Assembly: GCA_009602725.1 (NCBI GenBank)
Contig: WELB01000023.1
Location: forward strand, 893,589 to 918,065
DNA length: 24,477 bases
Source of the DNA: Spirogloea muscicola
Taxonomy: Eukaryota; Streptophyta; Zygnematophyceae; Spirogloeales; Spirogloeaceae
Direction of reading: 5' to 3'
In this document: positions 1 through 8,317 of the stretch, piece by piece
How positions within the stretch are numbered: the stretch's first letter is position 1
How the letters are laid out: each line of letters opens with the position of its first letter
The notes under the pieces: generated by a model
Databases searched by the model: none
The model's input: only the letters and a program-made list of their open reading frames with translations
Told to the model about the DNA's origin: nothing
Made by a program: the position numbers and the translations under genes

Positions 1-11
1 TGCAAACATAC

Positions 12-81
12 CTGGGAGAGCGGCAGTGCTGTTTGCTCGCGTTCAGGAATCGGCGGTGCAACTGAATGCCGGTCCAGCCGC
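12..81 (-). CDS. possible internal exon of an unidentified gene
   Basis: On the minus strand a TTTGCAG acceptor is followed by 70 bases and then a CAG|GTATGT donor. One phase reads without stops, giving a short basic peptide that begins GWTGIQLHRRFLNAS. The gene would continue past the left edge of the window. I do not recognise the peptide, and no neighbouring exon could be phased to it, so this may be a chance pair of splice signals. Confidence 0.2.
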
Positions 82-655
82 CTGCAAAGTCCCTGCAGGC
101 ACAGGATGAGTCAGCAACTCATGGCGGGCTTGTTTGGCGGCGTGCCCGCTATGCCCTCGGCATACGCGGTGCAGCGCTTGTGGCAGCCACCCGCAGTTGC
201 TGATTGCACCCCCATGCGAGCGCCAGCGCACTGCCGCTGTTGTTCTCCTCGCAGCGCGAGCTTGCAGGTTGGAGGTTGCGTCGAAGAAGGCAGGTCGCAA
301 GTGGCTGCGGAATCTCTGCAGCCGGCAGTGCTCGTGCAGCACACACGCAGTGGCCTTGCGCTTGCGCGTCCGCGTGCCACCGCCGGCGGCGGCGCCAGAG
401 CGGGCGCGCCCGCCCTGCCCGGGCCGCCTGCGCTCGGTAAGCCAGTCGCAAGCGATGGGAGTGGGAGCAGTTGCCTTGCTTCACTTCTCGTCCACCACCG
501 CGGCGCGCACCTGCTCCCGCCTTGCGGCAGGCGGAGCGCCGAGCTGGCGCTCCGCTGTCGCACGTTTCCGCCGACTCTCCCGCACGGCCTGCTGGTGTGG
601 CGGCTGGGCGCCCGCCGACCTCCGCCACGTATTGGTCATCCGTGATGTTCCGACC
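82..655. other. GC-rich stretch without a recognisable gene
   Basis: This stretch is rich in G+C and is open in several frames on both strands at once, which is what GC-rich non-coding DNA produces. The frames are rich in Arg, Ala, Pro and Cys and show no domain I recognise. I see no exon here that can be supported. Confidence 0.4.
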
Positions 656-955
656 TCGACCTCGACCTTTTCGTGTAAAAGGGAGAGAAGGCGCGCGGGG
701 CGCATGAATTGAAAGGGAGGCCAATTTCGTGTAAAAGGGGGTTCGACTCCGCCAATCCCACCAGGTCGGCGTCGTCTGCGGCACGCGGTCGGCCTGGCGG
801 CCCGGGGCAAGGAGCGAAAGAGAGAGAGAAGGCGCGCGGGGCGCATGAAATGAAAGGGAGGCTAATTCAAGCCAATACATTGTTCAGGCAGAGAGGGGGG
901 AAAAAAAAAGAGTCGAGTGCAAACTAAACAAGGCTACATAATACGGTGACAAAGG
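656..955 (+). repeat. dispersed repeat family A, two tandem partial copies
   Basis: The unit has a GAGAAGGCGCGCGGGGCGCAT block, an A-rich GAAAGGGAGGC block, then CCAATACATTGTTCAGGCAG and CTAAACAAGGCTACATAATA. A truncated copy lies at about 668-725 and a full one at about 822-950. The full copy matches 20278-20385 in the same orientation almost base for base. It differs by a 19-base G/A-rich insertion (about 891-909) in this copy. Further copies, more diverged and in both orientations, lie near 14775, 15085, 20525, 22887, 24195 and 24305. There is no coding potential; it is probably a SINE or a LINE 3' fragment. Confidence 0.75.
740..763 (+). other. tRNA B-box-like motif followed by CCA
   Basis: GGTTCGACTCC (740-750) fits the internal B box of RNA polymerase III promoters and the T-loop of tRNA exactly. 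It is followed by a short stretch ending ACCA. No complete cloverleaf can be drawn upstream, because family A repeat sequence occupies that place. It may be a remnant of a tRNA-derived SINE or a chance match. Confidence 0.3.
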
Positions 956-1189
956 GCCAATTTACCCGGTCGGCCGGTCACGACTGAAGAGTACGTGTCG
1001 CGGTCTGTATGGATGCCTGAGGTCAATTGGAGGCAAAGCTGAGGCCAATGGGTGACCGACCGACCAGATGTAATTCTGCCCAAAGAGAAAGCATGCTGAT
1101 CACCCGGTTGGTGATGAGTTCGCGGCCCTGGCGATGCATGTCCACGGTGTGACCCCTTTGTATCTGCTCAATGCTTTTTCGGCCCCTTC

Positions 1190-1408
1190 GAACCTTTGTC
1201 AATTCTTTTTTGGGCTGGCTTTTTGCAGCCCTTGCCCCCATCGGGAGTGCCACTTCTACTTCGGTAGCTGCTGGCTGGATCTCCTTCAGCGGCTTGCCCG
1301 TCAGGCCATTGATCTTAGCGCTTCCTCTGGCCCCCTTCTCGTTCTTTGTTCATTCTTTTTTGGGCTGGCTTGTCCAGCCCCTATCCTCAATGGGCGAGCC
1401 CTTTCTTC
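1190..1408 (+). repeat. repeat family B (hairpin repeat), two copies
   Basis: Copies lie at about 1196-1245 and 1313-1408. Each has the pattern TTCATTCTTTTTTGGGCTGG, a short loop and CAGCCC, followed in the second by CTATCCTCAATGGGCGAGC. The second copy recurs inverted at about 13935-14045 with no difference I could see except a ten-base tandem duplication there. The core forms a stem-loop. Copies are scattered throughout the window, mainly beside LINE 3' ends. Confidence 0.75.
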
Positions 1409-1440
1409 TATTGATCGGCGGCCGGGGCTGCCAGGGGCGA

Positions 1441-1634
1441 TGCCGGGCTTCAACGCCGCCGGTTCGCTCGCCCAAGTCTTCCGCATGCGCCTGGCGGTAT
1501 CGTTTCAGCGTTCCATTGCCCACGCCGTCCACACGCGCGCTGGCCGTGCTATAGCCGCCGCCTCTGGGTGTCGGCGGAGTGCCCCTTTCCCTGCAGCGAG
1601 CTACTCAGACCTGATGGGAATGCGTGTGTATTAA
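1441..1634 (+). pseudogene. LINE 3'-end remnant, subfamily 2
   Basis: The frame reads GSLAQVFRMRLAVSFQRS, then AGRA, then SYSDL shortly before a stop at 1632. This matches the carboxyl end of plant/algal LINE ORF2, where a block of the type LRRRVSxxLQRAQAxALHQKAGRAL follows the reverse transcriptase. A closer relative sharing GSLAQVFRMRL lies at 15768-15960. Only the extreme 3' part is present, as expected of a 5'-truncated insertion. The terminal LTRGY is altered. Confidence 0.6.
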
Positions 1635-1716
1635 GAGATGGGGAGGCCATGTGTGGCCAAGTACACAGGCAAGCACATTTGACAAATGTACGTCACCTGC
1701 TGCTAAGCTGACCCGC

Positions 1717-2148
1717 TCAGTAACCACGAGTCAGCAAATAGAGGTCGCTAACTGATGCTCGCATATCGGACGGCAATTGACAAGCTCTTGAACTACCAGC
1801 TAAGGCTCGACCAGCTTTCTGATGCAATGCATGAGCCTGAGCTCGCTGCAGAGAAGCTGACACTCGACGTCGCAAAAATGACAGATAGGCTGCCGGCATA
1901 CCCATCTGGGCTGGAAGCATATCCTGCGGTCGTGCATATTCCAGACTCGCTATGTTCTCGAGTAGGGTATGGAAGCGAGGACCCAAGCAGCCGAAAGTGT
2001 CGATTGCGGCCGGGAGTAGGTGGTCGCTGCAGGGGTAGTCAGAGTAGTGTCGGAACTTCCTCTGCTCAGCACCTCCCACTGCGTGGCCAGCAATGTGTGT
2101 GGAAGCGGAACTCTTGTATGCCTCAGTCAACACCACATCAACCAAGGC
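1717..2148 (-). pseudogene. LINE ORF2 carboxyl-terminal fragment (left arm)
   Basis: This is a stop-free frame of about 144 codons ending in LYLLTRGY and TGA (1719-1717). In order it shows VDVVLTEAYKSSASTHIAGH, HYSDYP, LLPAAIDTFGCLGPRFHTLL, LSFLRRRVS, QKAGRAL and the terminal motif. In plant and algal LINEs this kind of segment follows the reverse transcriptase domain. The upstream RT and endonuclease parts are absent, so it cannot be an active element. Compared with the right arm I count about 18 amino-acid differences over the shared segment. Homology ends at 2148, and the longer open frame above that point is chance. Confidence 0.75.
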
Positions 2149-2151
2149 ACG

Positions 2152-2184
2152 TATGACCTCATGGTGCTCACTCGCGGGTACTGA
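2152..2184 (+). pseudogene. LINE terminal peptide remnant
   Basis: The frame reads YDLMVLTRGY and then TGA at 2182-2184. It is a minimal 3' end of another LINE copy in the opposite orientation to the left arm. It starts within four bases of the arm's inner edge. A family B hairpin repeat follows at about 2258-2330. Confidence 0.5.
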
Positions 2185-2249
2185 GCTTCCCTCTGCATCG
2201 TCTAGTGTTTTTGCAGTGTTTTGTAGTGTTGTTTCTGGCACTTCTCTTT

Positions 2250-2330
2250 TTGGCTTTGGACATTGTCCATTCTTTTTTGGGCTGGCTTTGCCAGCCCCTC
2301 TTCTCTATGGGCGAGCTCTTTCTTTCGGCT
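2250..2330 (+). repeat. repeat family B, perfect stem-loop copy
   Basis: GGGCTGGCTTTGCCAGCCC (2279-2297) is an 8-bp perfect stem with a three-base loop, preceded by GACATTGTCCATTCTTTTTT and followed by TCTTCTCTATGGGCGAGC. Near-identical copies lie inverted at about 13780-13860, 14470-14530 and 16672-16720. Confidence 0.8.
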
Positions 2331-2370
2331 GTGCAAGCGCAGCGGGGTTGCTCTTCCTCCCCTCAGCTCA

Positions 2371-2403
2371 TCTGACGTTCTACTGCTGACACTGGGGTAC
2401 TAA
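2371..2403 (+). pseudogene. LINE terminal peptide remnant
   Basis: The frame reads SDVLLLTLGY and then TAA at 2401-2403, a variant of the common SDLxxLTRGY-stop ending. The preceding codons are too diverged to align with confidence. Confidence 0.4.
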
Positions 2404-2422
2404 GAGCGCCCTGGCTGGCTAG

Positions 2423-2500
2423 CCTGTGGCTCCGTCATGAACACCTGTATGCATCTGGCTGGCTTTTAACAGCCGATTCTTTAACATCAGCAGCCGCAAG
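2423..2500 (+). repeat. repeat family C
   Basis: The unit runs from TAGCCTGTGGCTCCG through TCATGAACACC and GGCTGGCTTT to CAGCAGCCGCAAG. A second copy lies at 3608-3702 in the same orientation, inside the Mini-RNase III gene. A third, more diverged copy lies inverted at about 16471-16550. Confidence 0.7.
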
Positions 2501-2700
2501 AAAAAAAAGAAGAGAAGACTCTTCCAGTAGAGGGCGATGGCATCTGAGAAAGAGAATAAGGCAGCCCAAGGCCATCAGCCCCCTCTGACCGCGCCATCGT
2601 TGAAGTGAGCAATGTAATGCCCATCACCACGGATTCCCAGGGAGGCCATCACCGTCGCACCCTGGACATTGTGGGTGTACAACCTGGCGGAGGCCCACGA

Positions 2701-3132
2701 GCTTTGGTTGAAGTGGTGGTGACTGAGGCATACAAGAGTTCCGCTTCCACACACATTGCTGGCCACGCAGTGGGAGGTGCTGAGCAGAAAAAGCTCCGAC
2801 ACTACTCAGACTACCCCCGCAGTGACCACCTCCTCCCGGCCGCAATCGACACTTTCGGCTGCTTGGGTCCTCGCTTCCATACCCTACTCGAGAACATAGC
2901 GAGTCTGGGATATGCACGACGCGAGGATATGCTCCCAGCCCAGATGGGTATGCCGGCAGCCTATCTGTCATTTCTGCGACGTCGAGTGTCAACCTGTCTG
3001 CAACGAGCTCAGGCGTATGCTCTGCATCAGAAAGCTGGTCGAGCCTTAGCTGCTGGCACAAGAGCTAGTCAATTGCCGTCCGGTATTCGAGCGTCAGCTA
3101 GCGACCTCTATGTGCTGACTCGTGGTTACTGA
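2701..3132 (+). pseudogene. LINE ORF2 carboxyl-terminal fragment (right arm)
   Basis: This is an uninterrupted frame with the same block order as the left arm: VVTEAYKSSASTHIAGHAVG, HYSDYP, LLPAAIDTFGCLGPRFHTLL, MGMPAAYLSFLRRRVS, QKAGRALAAG, SDLYVLTRGY, TGA at 3130. The family assignment rests on the blocks that follow reverse transcriptase in plant-type LINEs. There is no RT or endonuclease domain. The open frame continues upstream to about 2605 without recognisable similarity. Homology with the left arm stops sharply at 2701, and 98 bases of shared 3' flank follow the stop. Confidence 0.75.
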
Positions 3133-3359
3133 GCGGGTCAGCTTAGCAGCAGGTGACGTACATTTGTCCAATGTGCTTGCCTTTGTACTTGGCCACACAT
3201 GGCCTCCCCATCTCTTAATATACACGCATTTCCTCTGGAAGAGCTCAACCAGGCCCTCGTCCGCGTCGCACCCGCGACCTCACCAGGACCGCTGCTCGGG
3301 GCGGCGGTACGCGGCCCGGAGACGAACCCTCGACCTCATCACGGCCCGCCGTCCCGACC

Positions 3360-5391
3360 ATGGCCGCTATAGCACCACCCACGCCAGCGCCTTCGCTGGG
3401 CCTCCCTGGGGCCTGCCGAAGGTCACCGGCTCAGCGGCGGCAGTCCAAGGCGAAGGCAACGCTGCCCCGCGCCTGGCCGTGGCCTGCCGCCGCCGACGCC
3501 GCGCGGCGCGACGGCGGCGACGGCGCGGAAGCGCTGCAAGGCGGCGCCGGCGGAGCTGCCGCTGCTGCTCACGCGCCGGCACAGGGTCCGCATCTCCCCT
3601 CAATCCTAGCCTGTGGCTCCGCTAACATAGTCATGAACACCCTCTGTATGCACTTGGCTGGCTTTCACAGCCGCAGTTGTAATATCAGCAGCCGCAAGTC
3701 TCTCGATCTTAAGAACTACTGCTAAATTTGAGGATTTGGAGGTGGCCTGGACGCTGCGCCGCACCTTTGTTTGGTGGGTACAGAGGGCGTTGCAGCTGCG
3801 GATGCGGAGGGCCTGGCGGCGCTTGTCGGCCCAACTGGGCACCTCCGTCGGCGGCGGCGTCGACCGCTCGTCGACGCCTGTGCTCTCCTCCGGCAGCGAC
3901 CGTCTGGTGATGCTGCAGCGCAAGGTACGCCACTGCCCAGGCCCGTCCTTGGCCCTTGGCAACTCAGCTGCGCTCGCCTGGAGGCCACAGCCTGCCTCAT
4001 CCAATTGGAATTGTACTAAACATTTTATGGAAGAATTGCAGTAGCTGACAGCCTCATATGGATAGCCGACGGTTGGCATGCAGCGCTTGCTTGGTAATAG
4101 CAGCAGTAGCTGCAGTGGCCTGTGCATGAATGACCGCCACCATGTGGCTCTCGTACTGCCAGGAGCTGCAGATTTGGAGCCCAGGGAACCATGGCTGCCG
4201 GCGGCGCCCACCGTGACCAATCCCCGATCAGTGCATAACGCAGCGTCGCTTGCATACCTTGGAGATGCCATCTTTGAGGTACTTCACTCAGCACTGCTTT
4301 TCATAAATACTAGTCCTGTCCCATGCATGCATGAAGCTCAAATTCATACTCGAGAGCTCTCACTGAAGATTGAGCATTGGTCTGAGGAGCCAGAGGCAGT
4401 TTCGACTAACACAGCAGAAGGCTTCAGATGCTCTTGTTTTTGAAATCTTTCTGCAGCTCTATGCACGGCTCCACTTTTTGGCTCCGCAGCGGATAGAGGC
4501 GTACAGCGACCGAGTGACAGCCGTCGTCTGCTGTGAAGCTCAGGTGTTCCAATCACTCCTCCAGCCGCCCATGTTGCTCCTGCTGTTCCTGCTTCCTGCA
4601 CTTAAGCACTTGAGATACGTGCCATCCACTATCCCCTCAATGCCTGCACTATTGTTCCTCATCAATGCCTGCACGTGGTTTACAAGTTGCAGCACTCGCT
4701 GCTATGTGCACTTCTGGAGGACGACTTCCTTTCGGAGGACGAGAGGTACAACGCCGTTGACACCCCCCCACTGGCAGCCTTTGCTAAGCCTTTTTATATA
4801 AGGACTCACAAAGCTAGGATATAAACAGGCTGCAGCTTGCACTTTTGTGTCGGGCAGGGCCTGCTCTGGAGCAACTGCTGGGCAAGGACATACTTGGCTG
4901 AGTTCTACACGGGCTTATGACGCAACAGTATTGCTCAGCATGTGGACCTTGAACGGCAGGGATGTTCTCCGATGGGGGCGGAATGTCACAACAGGACAGC
5001 GGCGAGCCAAAGGCCGTGCCGGATCTGCTGTGTATAGCAGCGCGACCTCCTTGGAGACACTTGTGAGTGCCGTCGTGACTCAGACAGGTGGCGCACATTG
5101 CCATAGTTGCGTCCTTCCTTGGCCTACAGCAATAATGCGTGGAATGAAGCCTGAAGGCAAGTTAGTCCACTTTCCTGAACAGCAGCATGTGCTCCCTTCC
5201 TAAGGGCTACGCTGAGGCATGGTCATAATGCTCACCCATGACTAGTTCCAGTGGCTGACAGAATTTCAGAACCGTATTTGGTCTTGTTTATGAATTTGCA
5301 GATTGGTTACCTGTACCTCACGGACGAGCACCGGTTTAAGGAACTGATGGCTCAGCTGGGGTTCCACTCTAGACAAGCCTCTAGAGCTTAA
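3360..5391 (+). CDS. Mini-ribonuclease III-like protein, probably plastid-targeted (multi-exon)
   Basis: This encodes a compact RNase III-type endoribonuclease without a double-strand RNA-binding domain; relatives mature rRNA and intron RNA in bacteria and plastids. Five 3' exons phase perfectly: x-4278, 4457-4543, 4693-4745, 4960-5062 and 5302-5391. Their joined product shows SLAYLGDAIFELYARLHF with the catalytic Asp and Glu, then VCCEAQ, LLEDDFLSEDER, VLRWGRN, SAVYSSATSLETLIGYLYLT with the second acidic site, and ELMAQLGF near the TAA. All four introns are GT-AG, 149-239 bp long. The proposed start is ATG 3360 (context GACCATGGCC). It opens an Ala/Pro/Arg-rich peptide free of acidic residues at first, typical of plastid transit. 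A middle exon at about 3733-3924 encodes a basic helical stretch (TLRRTFVWWVQRAL). The junctions between 3580 and 4170 are unresolved. The RNase identity is firm; the 5' half is inference. Confidence 0.68.
3608..3702 (+). repeat. repeat family C copy inside the RNase III gene
   Basis: This runs from TAGCCTGTGGCTCCG to CAGCAGCCGCAAG and matches 2423-2500, with extra bases in the middle and a better-kept GGCTGGCTTTCACAGCCG core. If the start at 3360 is right, the repeat sits in the first intron. Confidence 0.7.
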
Positions 5392-5976
5392 AGCTTACAT
5401 CCTAAGTGGCATAAGAGCTTCTAAGAGCTTTATTCTGATTGGTTCTGATATTCCTCCTTGCCAGGGCTCTCACAATTTCGAGACTCGAGAGAATCTTCGG
5501 CAATTTATTTTTGTAATGAAAGAATTCGATTGTGGTAAGTGGAAAGTATGCAAGAGCATCACAACGACAAGCTGAGTAAGAAGGTGGGGAAGGGTGAGCC
5601 GCTGCAAAATGGTGCTGTGCTCTAGCTACACGCGATTGACTACAGCATGCCTGTACATCTGACCACAAATAATCACTAGCTATTTAAGCTCAGCCAACTC
5701 AGAAAAATGGTAGACTAGTTTGCAAGGCTAGTTTCAGGCAATCTGCGCAACAGTGGAGCTCTTCAGTGAAGGCAGCCCTCAGCAGTGGTCCACAATTGAC
5801 AAGGCCACCACATAAGGGAAACTTCCTCCTGACGGTCACCAGTAGTGCGAAGACGCAAGCCTCCATTCTGCGGGGCAGTGGCAGCTGCCGCAGGAGTCGC
5901 GCTCTTGTGCAAGTAGATTGCAGCTGGTCCTGCTCCTGAGAGTGTCACCAGCGGCACCTGGGCCTTGCGCGCGCAC
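5392..5976. other. convergent intergenic region (shared 3' UTRs)
   Basis: This lies between the stop of the RNase gene (+) and the stop of the secretory protein gene (-). It is relatively A+T-rich and has no coding frame I can support. TGTAA, the usual green-algal polyadenylation signal, occurs at 5512-5516 on the + strand, 121 bases after the stop. On the minus strand the only clear TGTAA is at 5399-5395, far from its gene. Confidence 0.5.
5512..5516 (+). promoter_or_regulatory. possible polyadenylation signal TGTAA
   Basis: TGTAA is the dominant poly(A) signal in chlorophyte algae. This one lies in the 3' flank of the Mini-RNase III gene. A five-base match is weak evidence by itself. Confidence 0.3.
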
Positions 5977-7491
5977 TCAGCCGTTGACGGCCATGGAGTG
6001 GGAAGCCAGGACTTGAGTGGTGCTCGCTGCTTGCACCTCCACGACGAGGTAGTCAAAGTCCTTCTTGCTCACGATGGGGTTGCCCGGGATGCGCTGCACA
6101 CACTTTCCTCTCCCGCCTGGGTACTTGCTTGCAGTCACCTGGCATTGGCGGCCAACATGCGAATCAGCAGCAGGCTCGTCAGTCAAGAGCGACCTACAAT
6201 GACAACCTGGGGACGCTATGTGCCAATTCTCCACAGCTTGGGCGTCAGAGGAACTCAAGGGTGCCTACCTCGCAGGCGGTGAAGGTGACGAGGAAGCCGT
6301 CGGAGCCCTTGATGTGCAGCACAACGCGGTGGCCGGGCTGTGCACCAGCCAAGTCCACGCTCACCACGTATGGCTGCATCGGCTGCGGCGTCTTTGGCGT
6401 CGTCACCACTGACAGGATTTGCACAGCTGCACGTTGAGGGGCACGGCCGGTACACCTGGCATTAGCAGCGGCAGACAAATAGGACACACCAGCAGCTCCA
6501 TGGGACAACATGCTCCAGAGCCTATGGTGGCAACATCTTCTGCGCTGCCTTGCCAGCTGCCGGCATCACGGGCGCCGGGCCAGACCGCAACTCTGGCAGC
6601 GGCTATGCAAAGAGCGCCTGACCCATGCTGCGCTGCTTGAATAGCTGTGCACACTCGCGAGCACGGGCTCGCGGCCGCCGCATGACAGACGACCATCAAG
6701 GCCCAGCCTGGAAGCTGAGCTTGCCGAGAGGAAGTCTGCACGGCAGGGAGGCGTGGTTACTGGCGGCTCACCACCGGAATACGGGTCCTGGCCACCGTCG
6801 GCCAGCAAGCGCCGCTCCAACTCCACGTCGAGGTCGGCACCACCCTCGTCGTCCAGCTGCCAGTCCTGCTCGCGGCACCAGCAGTTCTCCCACCTCAGCT
6901 GATGGCTGAAGCTCGGGCCTGAGGTGCCCATGGCGCATGGGCAGCCCCGCAAGTTGCACCCCAGGGGCCAAGTGGAGCCAGCGCCGGCCCGGGACCCCAG
7001 GTGTCCTGTCGACATGCTGTGCCACCTGTATGCAAGCGGCTGACTTCTGCTGCGGCTGCCCGCCACTCTGACAGTGGTGGTCCGGTGCTCCTCCCAGGTG
7101 TGCCAGCGCTAAAGCTCCTTGCTTGCACTGGGCTTGTCGTCGGAGAGGGGCGGGCATGGCGACGGCCCCGTAGTGCAGAGTGACAGGTGTGAGGCCTACC
7201 TGGAGGTGGCTGCGCGTTCTCAGGCCATACTGGAGCGCTGACACGACCGTCGCCCAGTTCCCTGCAAGGGGCACCGCCGCAGTCATCGCCACCGCCACAG
7301 GGGCGCCGCCAAGCCAAGGCGAAACGGCTACGTCAGGCGTGCTGCTCAAGATTGCAGCAGCCCGACAGATGCGCGACCAGTGCCGGCGTTGCCAGCTGGC
7401 TTGGCAATGGAAGCCGACAAGGAGCAGGCCGAGCCGGCTCACCGGCGAGCAGAAGGCACAGGAGGGCGCACGCCGTGGCGAGCTTCTCCAT
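5977..7491 (-). CDS. secretory protein of unknown function, seven exons, 226 residues
   Basis: I do not recognise the family. Exons on the minus strand are 7491-7443, 7261-7200, 7067-7026, 6898-6772, 6735-6655, 6426-6269 and 6138-5977. Their lengths sum to 681 and every phase matches, with GT-AG introns throughout. ATG 7491 opens MEKLATACALLCLLLAG, a clear signal peptide with a hydrophobic core. Next come WENCWCREQDW, with Cys and Trp close together, an acidic stretch (QLDDEGGADLDVELE), SCGGRE, a beta-rich segment YVVSVDLAGAQPGHRVVLHI, GFLVTFTACE and finally KKDFDYLVVEVQ. The protein ends AVNG before TGA 5979. There is no transmembrane segment after the signal, so it is probably secreted or lumenal. 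Exon 3 is the weakest, with a GTGGCA donor. The gene converges on the RNase gene. The upstream side is a polypurine stretch and a T run. Confidence 0.55.
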
Positions 7492-7659
7492 GGCGACAGG
7501 CAGCAGGCGAGTTGCGCCTGCCGGGCTGCAGGCCTCGAGCAGCAGCGACCGGCAGGCTGACCGGCGCCCTGCTGCCAGCAGGCACGGGGCGCTGGCCGCC
7601 GCCCGCTGCGGGACTGCGCACGGCCGGTGCAGCACCCGCAAGGCGGCAGCGTCCAGGGG

Positions 7660-7946
7660 GCGAAGGAGGTGAAGTATGGGAGGGGGTCCGAAAGCAGAGG
7701 GGGGGAGGAGGGGGAAGAGGAGGCGTGCGGAGAGGGGGGTGGCTGGTGGCTGGAAGCTGGGGGAGGGAGGAATGGAAGGTGTATCGGGAGGTGGGAGGGC
7801 CTTAGTGGCGCAGCACAGAGGAGGGGTCCTGGCTTGGCTTGGCTTGGCGGGGATGGGGGGCGGCCTCCGCGGAGCAGGGAGGAGGGAGGGGGGGTGCCAC
7901 GCGGCGGCGCAACGGGCGTGGCGGCCGGGCGGCGGAGCCTGTCTGG

Positions 7947-7950
<4 letters not shown>
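7660..7950 (+). other. strongly purine-rich (G-rich) tract
   Basis: Long runs of G and A with little C or T lie on the + strand between about 7672 and 7900, including many GGGAGG and GGGGG runs. This lies 5' of the minus-strand secretory gene, so it is pyrimidine-rich in that gene's sense. Several runs of three or more G close together could form G-quadruplexes. Open frames here are artefacts of composition. Confidence 0.6.

Positions 7951-8027
<77 letters not shown>
7951..8027 (+). repeat. homopolymer of 77 T
   Basis: An uninterrupted T run lies between AAGG and GACGGAGG. On the minus strand it would be a poly(A) tail. The reverse-transcriptase fragment that starts next to it reads the other way, so it is not that fragment's own tail. 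The true length of such a run is unreliable in any assembly. Confidence 0.9.
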
Positions 8028-8028
<1 letters not shown>

Positions 8029-8039
8029 ACGGAGGGGGG

Positions 8040-8316
8040 AGCGGTGGAGACCCTCCACTCCACCAGGGGTGCACGTCAAGGGGATCCACTCGCTGGATTC
8101 TACTACGCGCTAGCACACCATCGCGCGCTCCAGGCAACGGTCGCGGCTCACCCTGGCGTGCTGGTGCCGACGTACGCAGATGATACCACTCTGGTGGGAC
8201 CGCCTGCAGACGTCGTGGCAGCCTTTGCTACCCTCCAGGTGCAGCTGGGCGCGATCGGCCTGGACATCAGGGCGGACAAGTGCAGTGCCTGGTCCCCGGC
8301 AGGTCCCCTGCCAGCC
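8040..8316 (+). pseudogene. reverse transcriptase fragment (LINE-like)
   Basis: The frame reads GARQGDPLAGFYYALAHHR (RT motif B, about 8068-8124). Next comes VPTYADDTTLVGP with the catalytic Y-A-D-D (8173-8184), then GLDIRADKCSAWSP, which corresponds to the GLxxNxxKCxxW block after motif C. This is the centre and back of the RT palm. Motif A upstream is missing because the sequence begins abruptly after the T run. The frame stays open past the N at 8317 but loses recognisable similarity. It may come from the same LINE type as the many 3' ends in the window, but no sequence here links them. Confidence 0.8.
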
Positions 8317-8317
8317 N
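8317..8317. other. undetermined base
   Basis: A single N is followed directly by a run of C (CCCCCCCC). Together with the T run at 7951 it marks a low-confidence stretch of assembly. Confidence 0.95.

Larger units (their letters stand above)
1619..3230. repeat. 530-bp inverted repeat with 552-bp spacer
   Basis: The left arm (1619-2148) is the reverse complement of the right arm (2701-3230). Paired positions sum to 4849 at both ends, so the arms have no net length difference; differences seen are substitutions. Each arm is one LINE ORF2 3' end plus about 100 bases of 3' flank that includes GCTTAGCAGCAGGTGACGTA or its complement. The arms diverge, with coding 3' ends on the outside. The spacer holds unrelated LINE tails and repeats. 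Confidence 0.9.

Noticed and set aside
149-880. Minus-strand frame of 243 codons
   Set aside because: It starts in repeat family A and has Arg/Ala/Ser-rich low-complexity translation. Competing frames on both strands are equally open.
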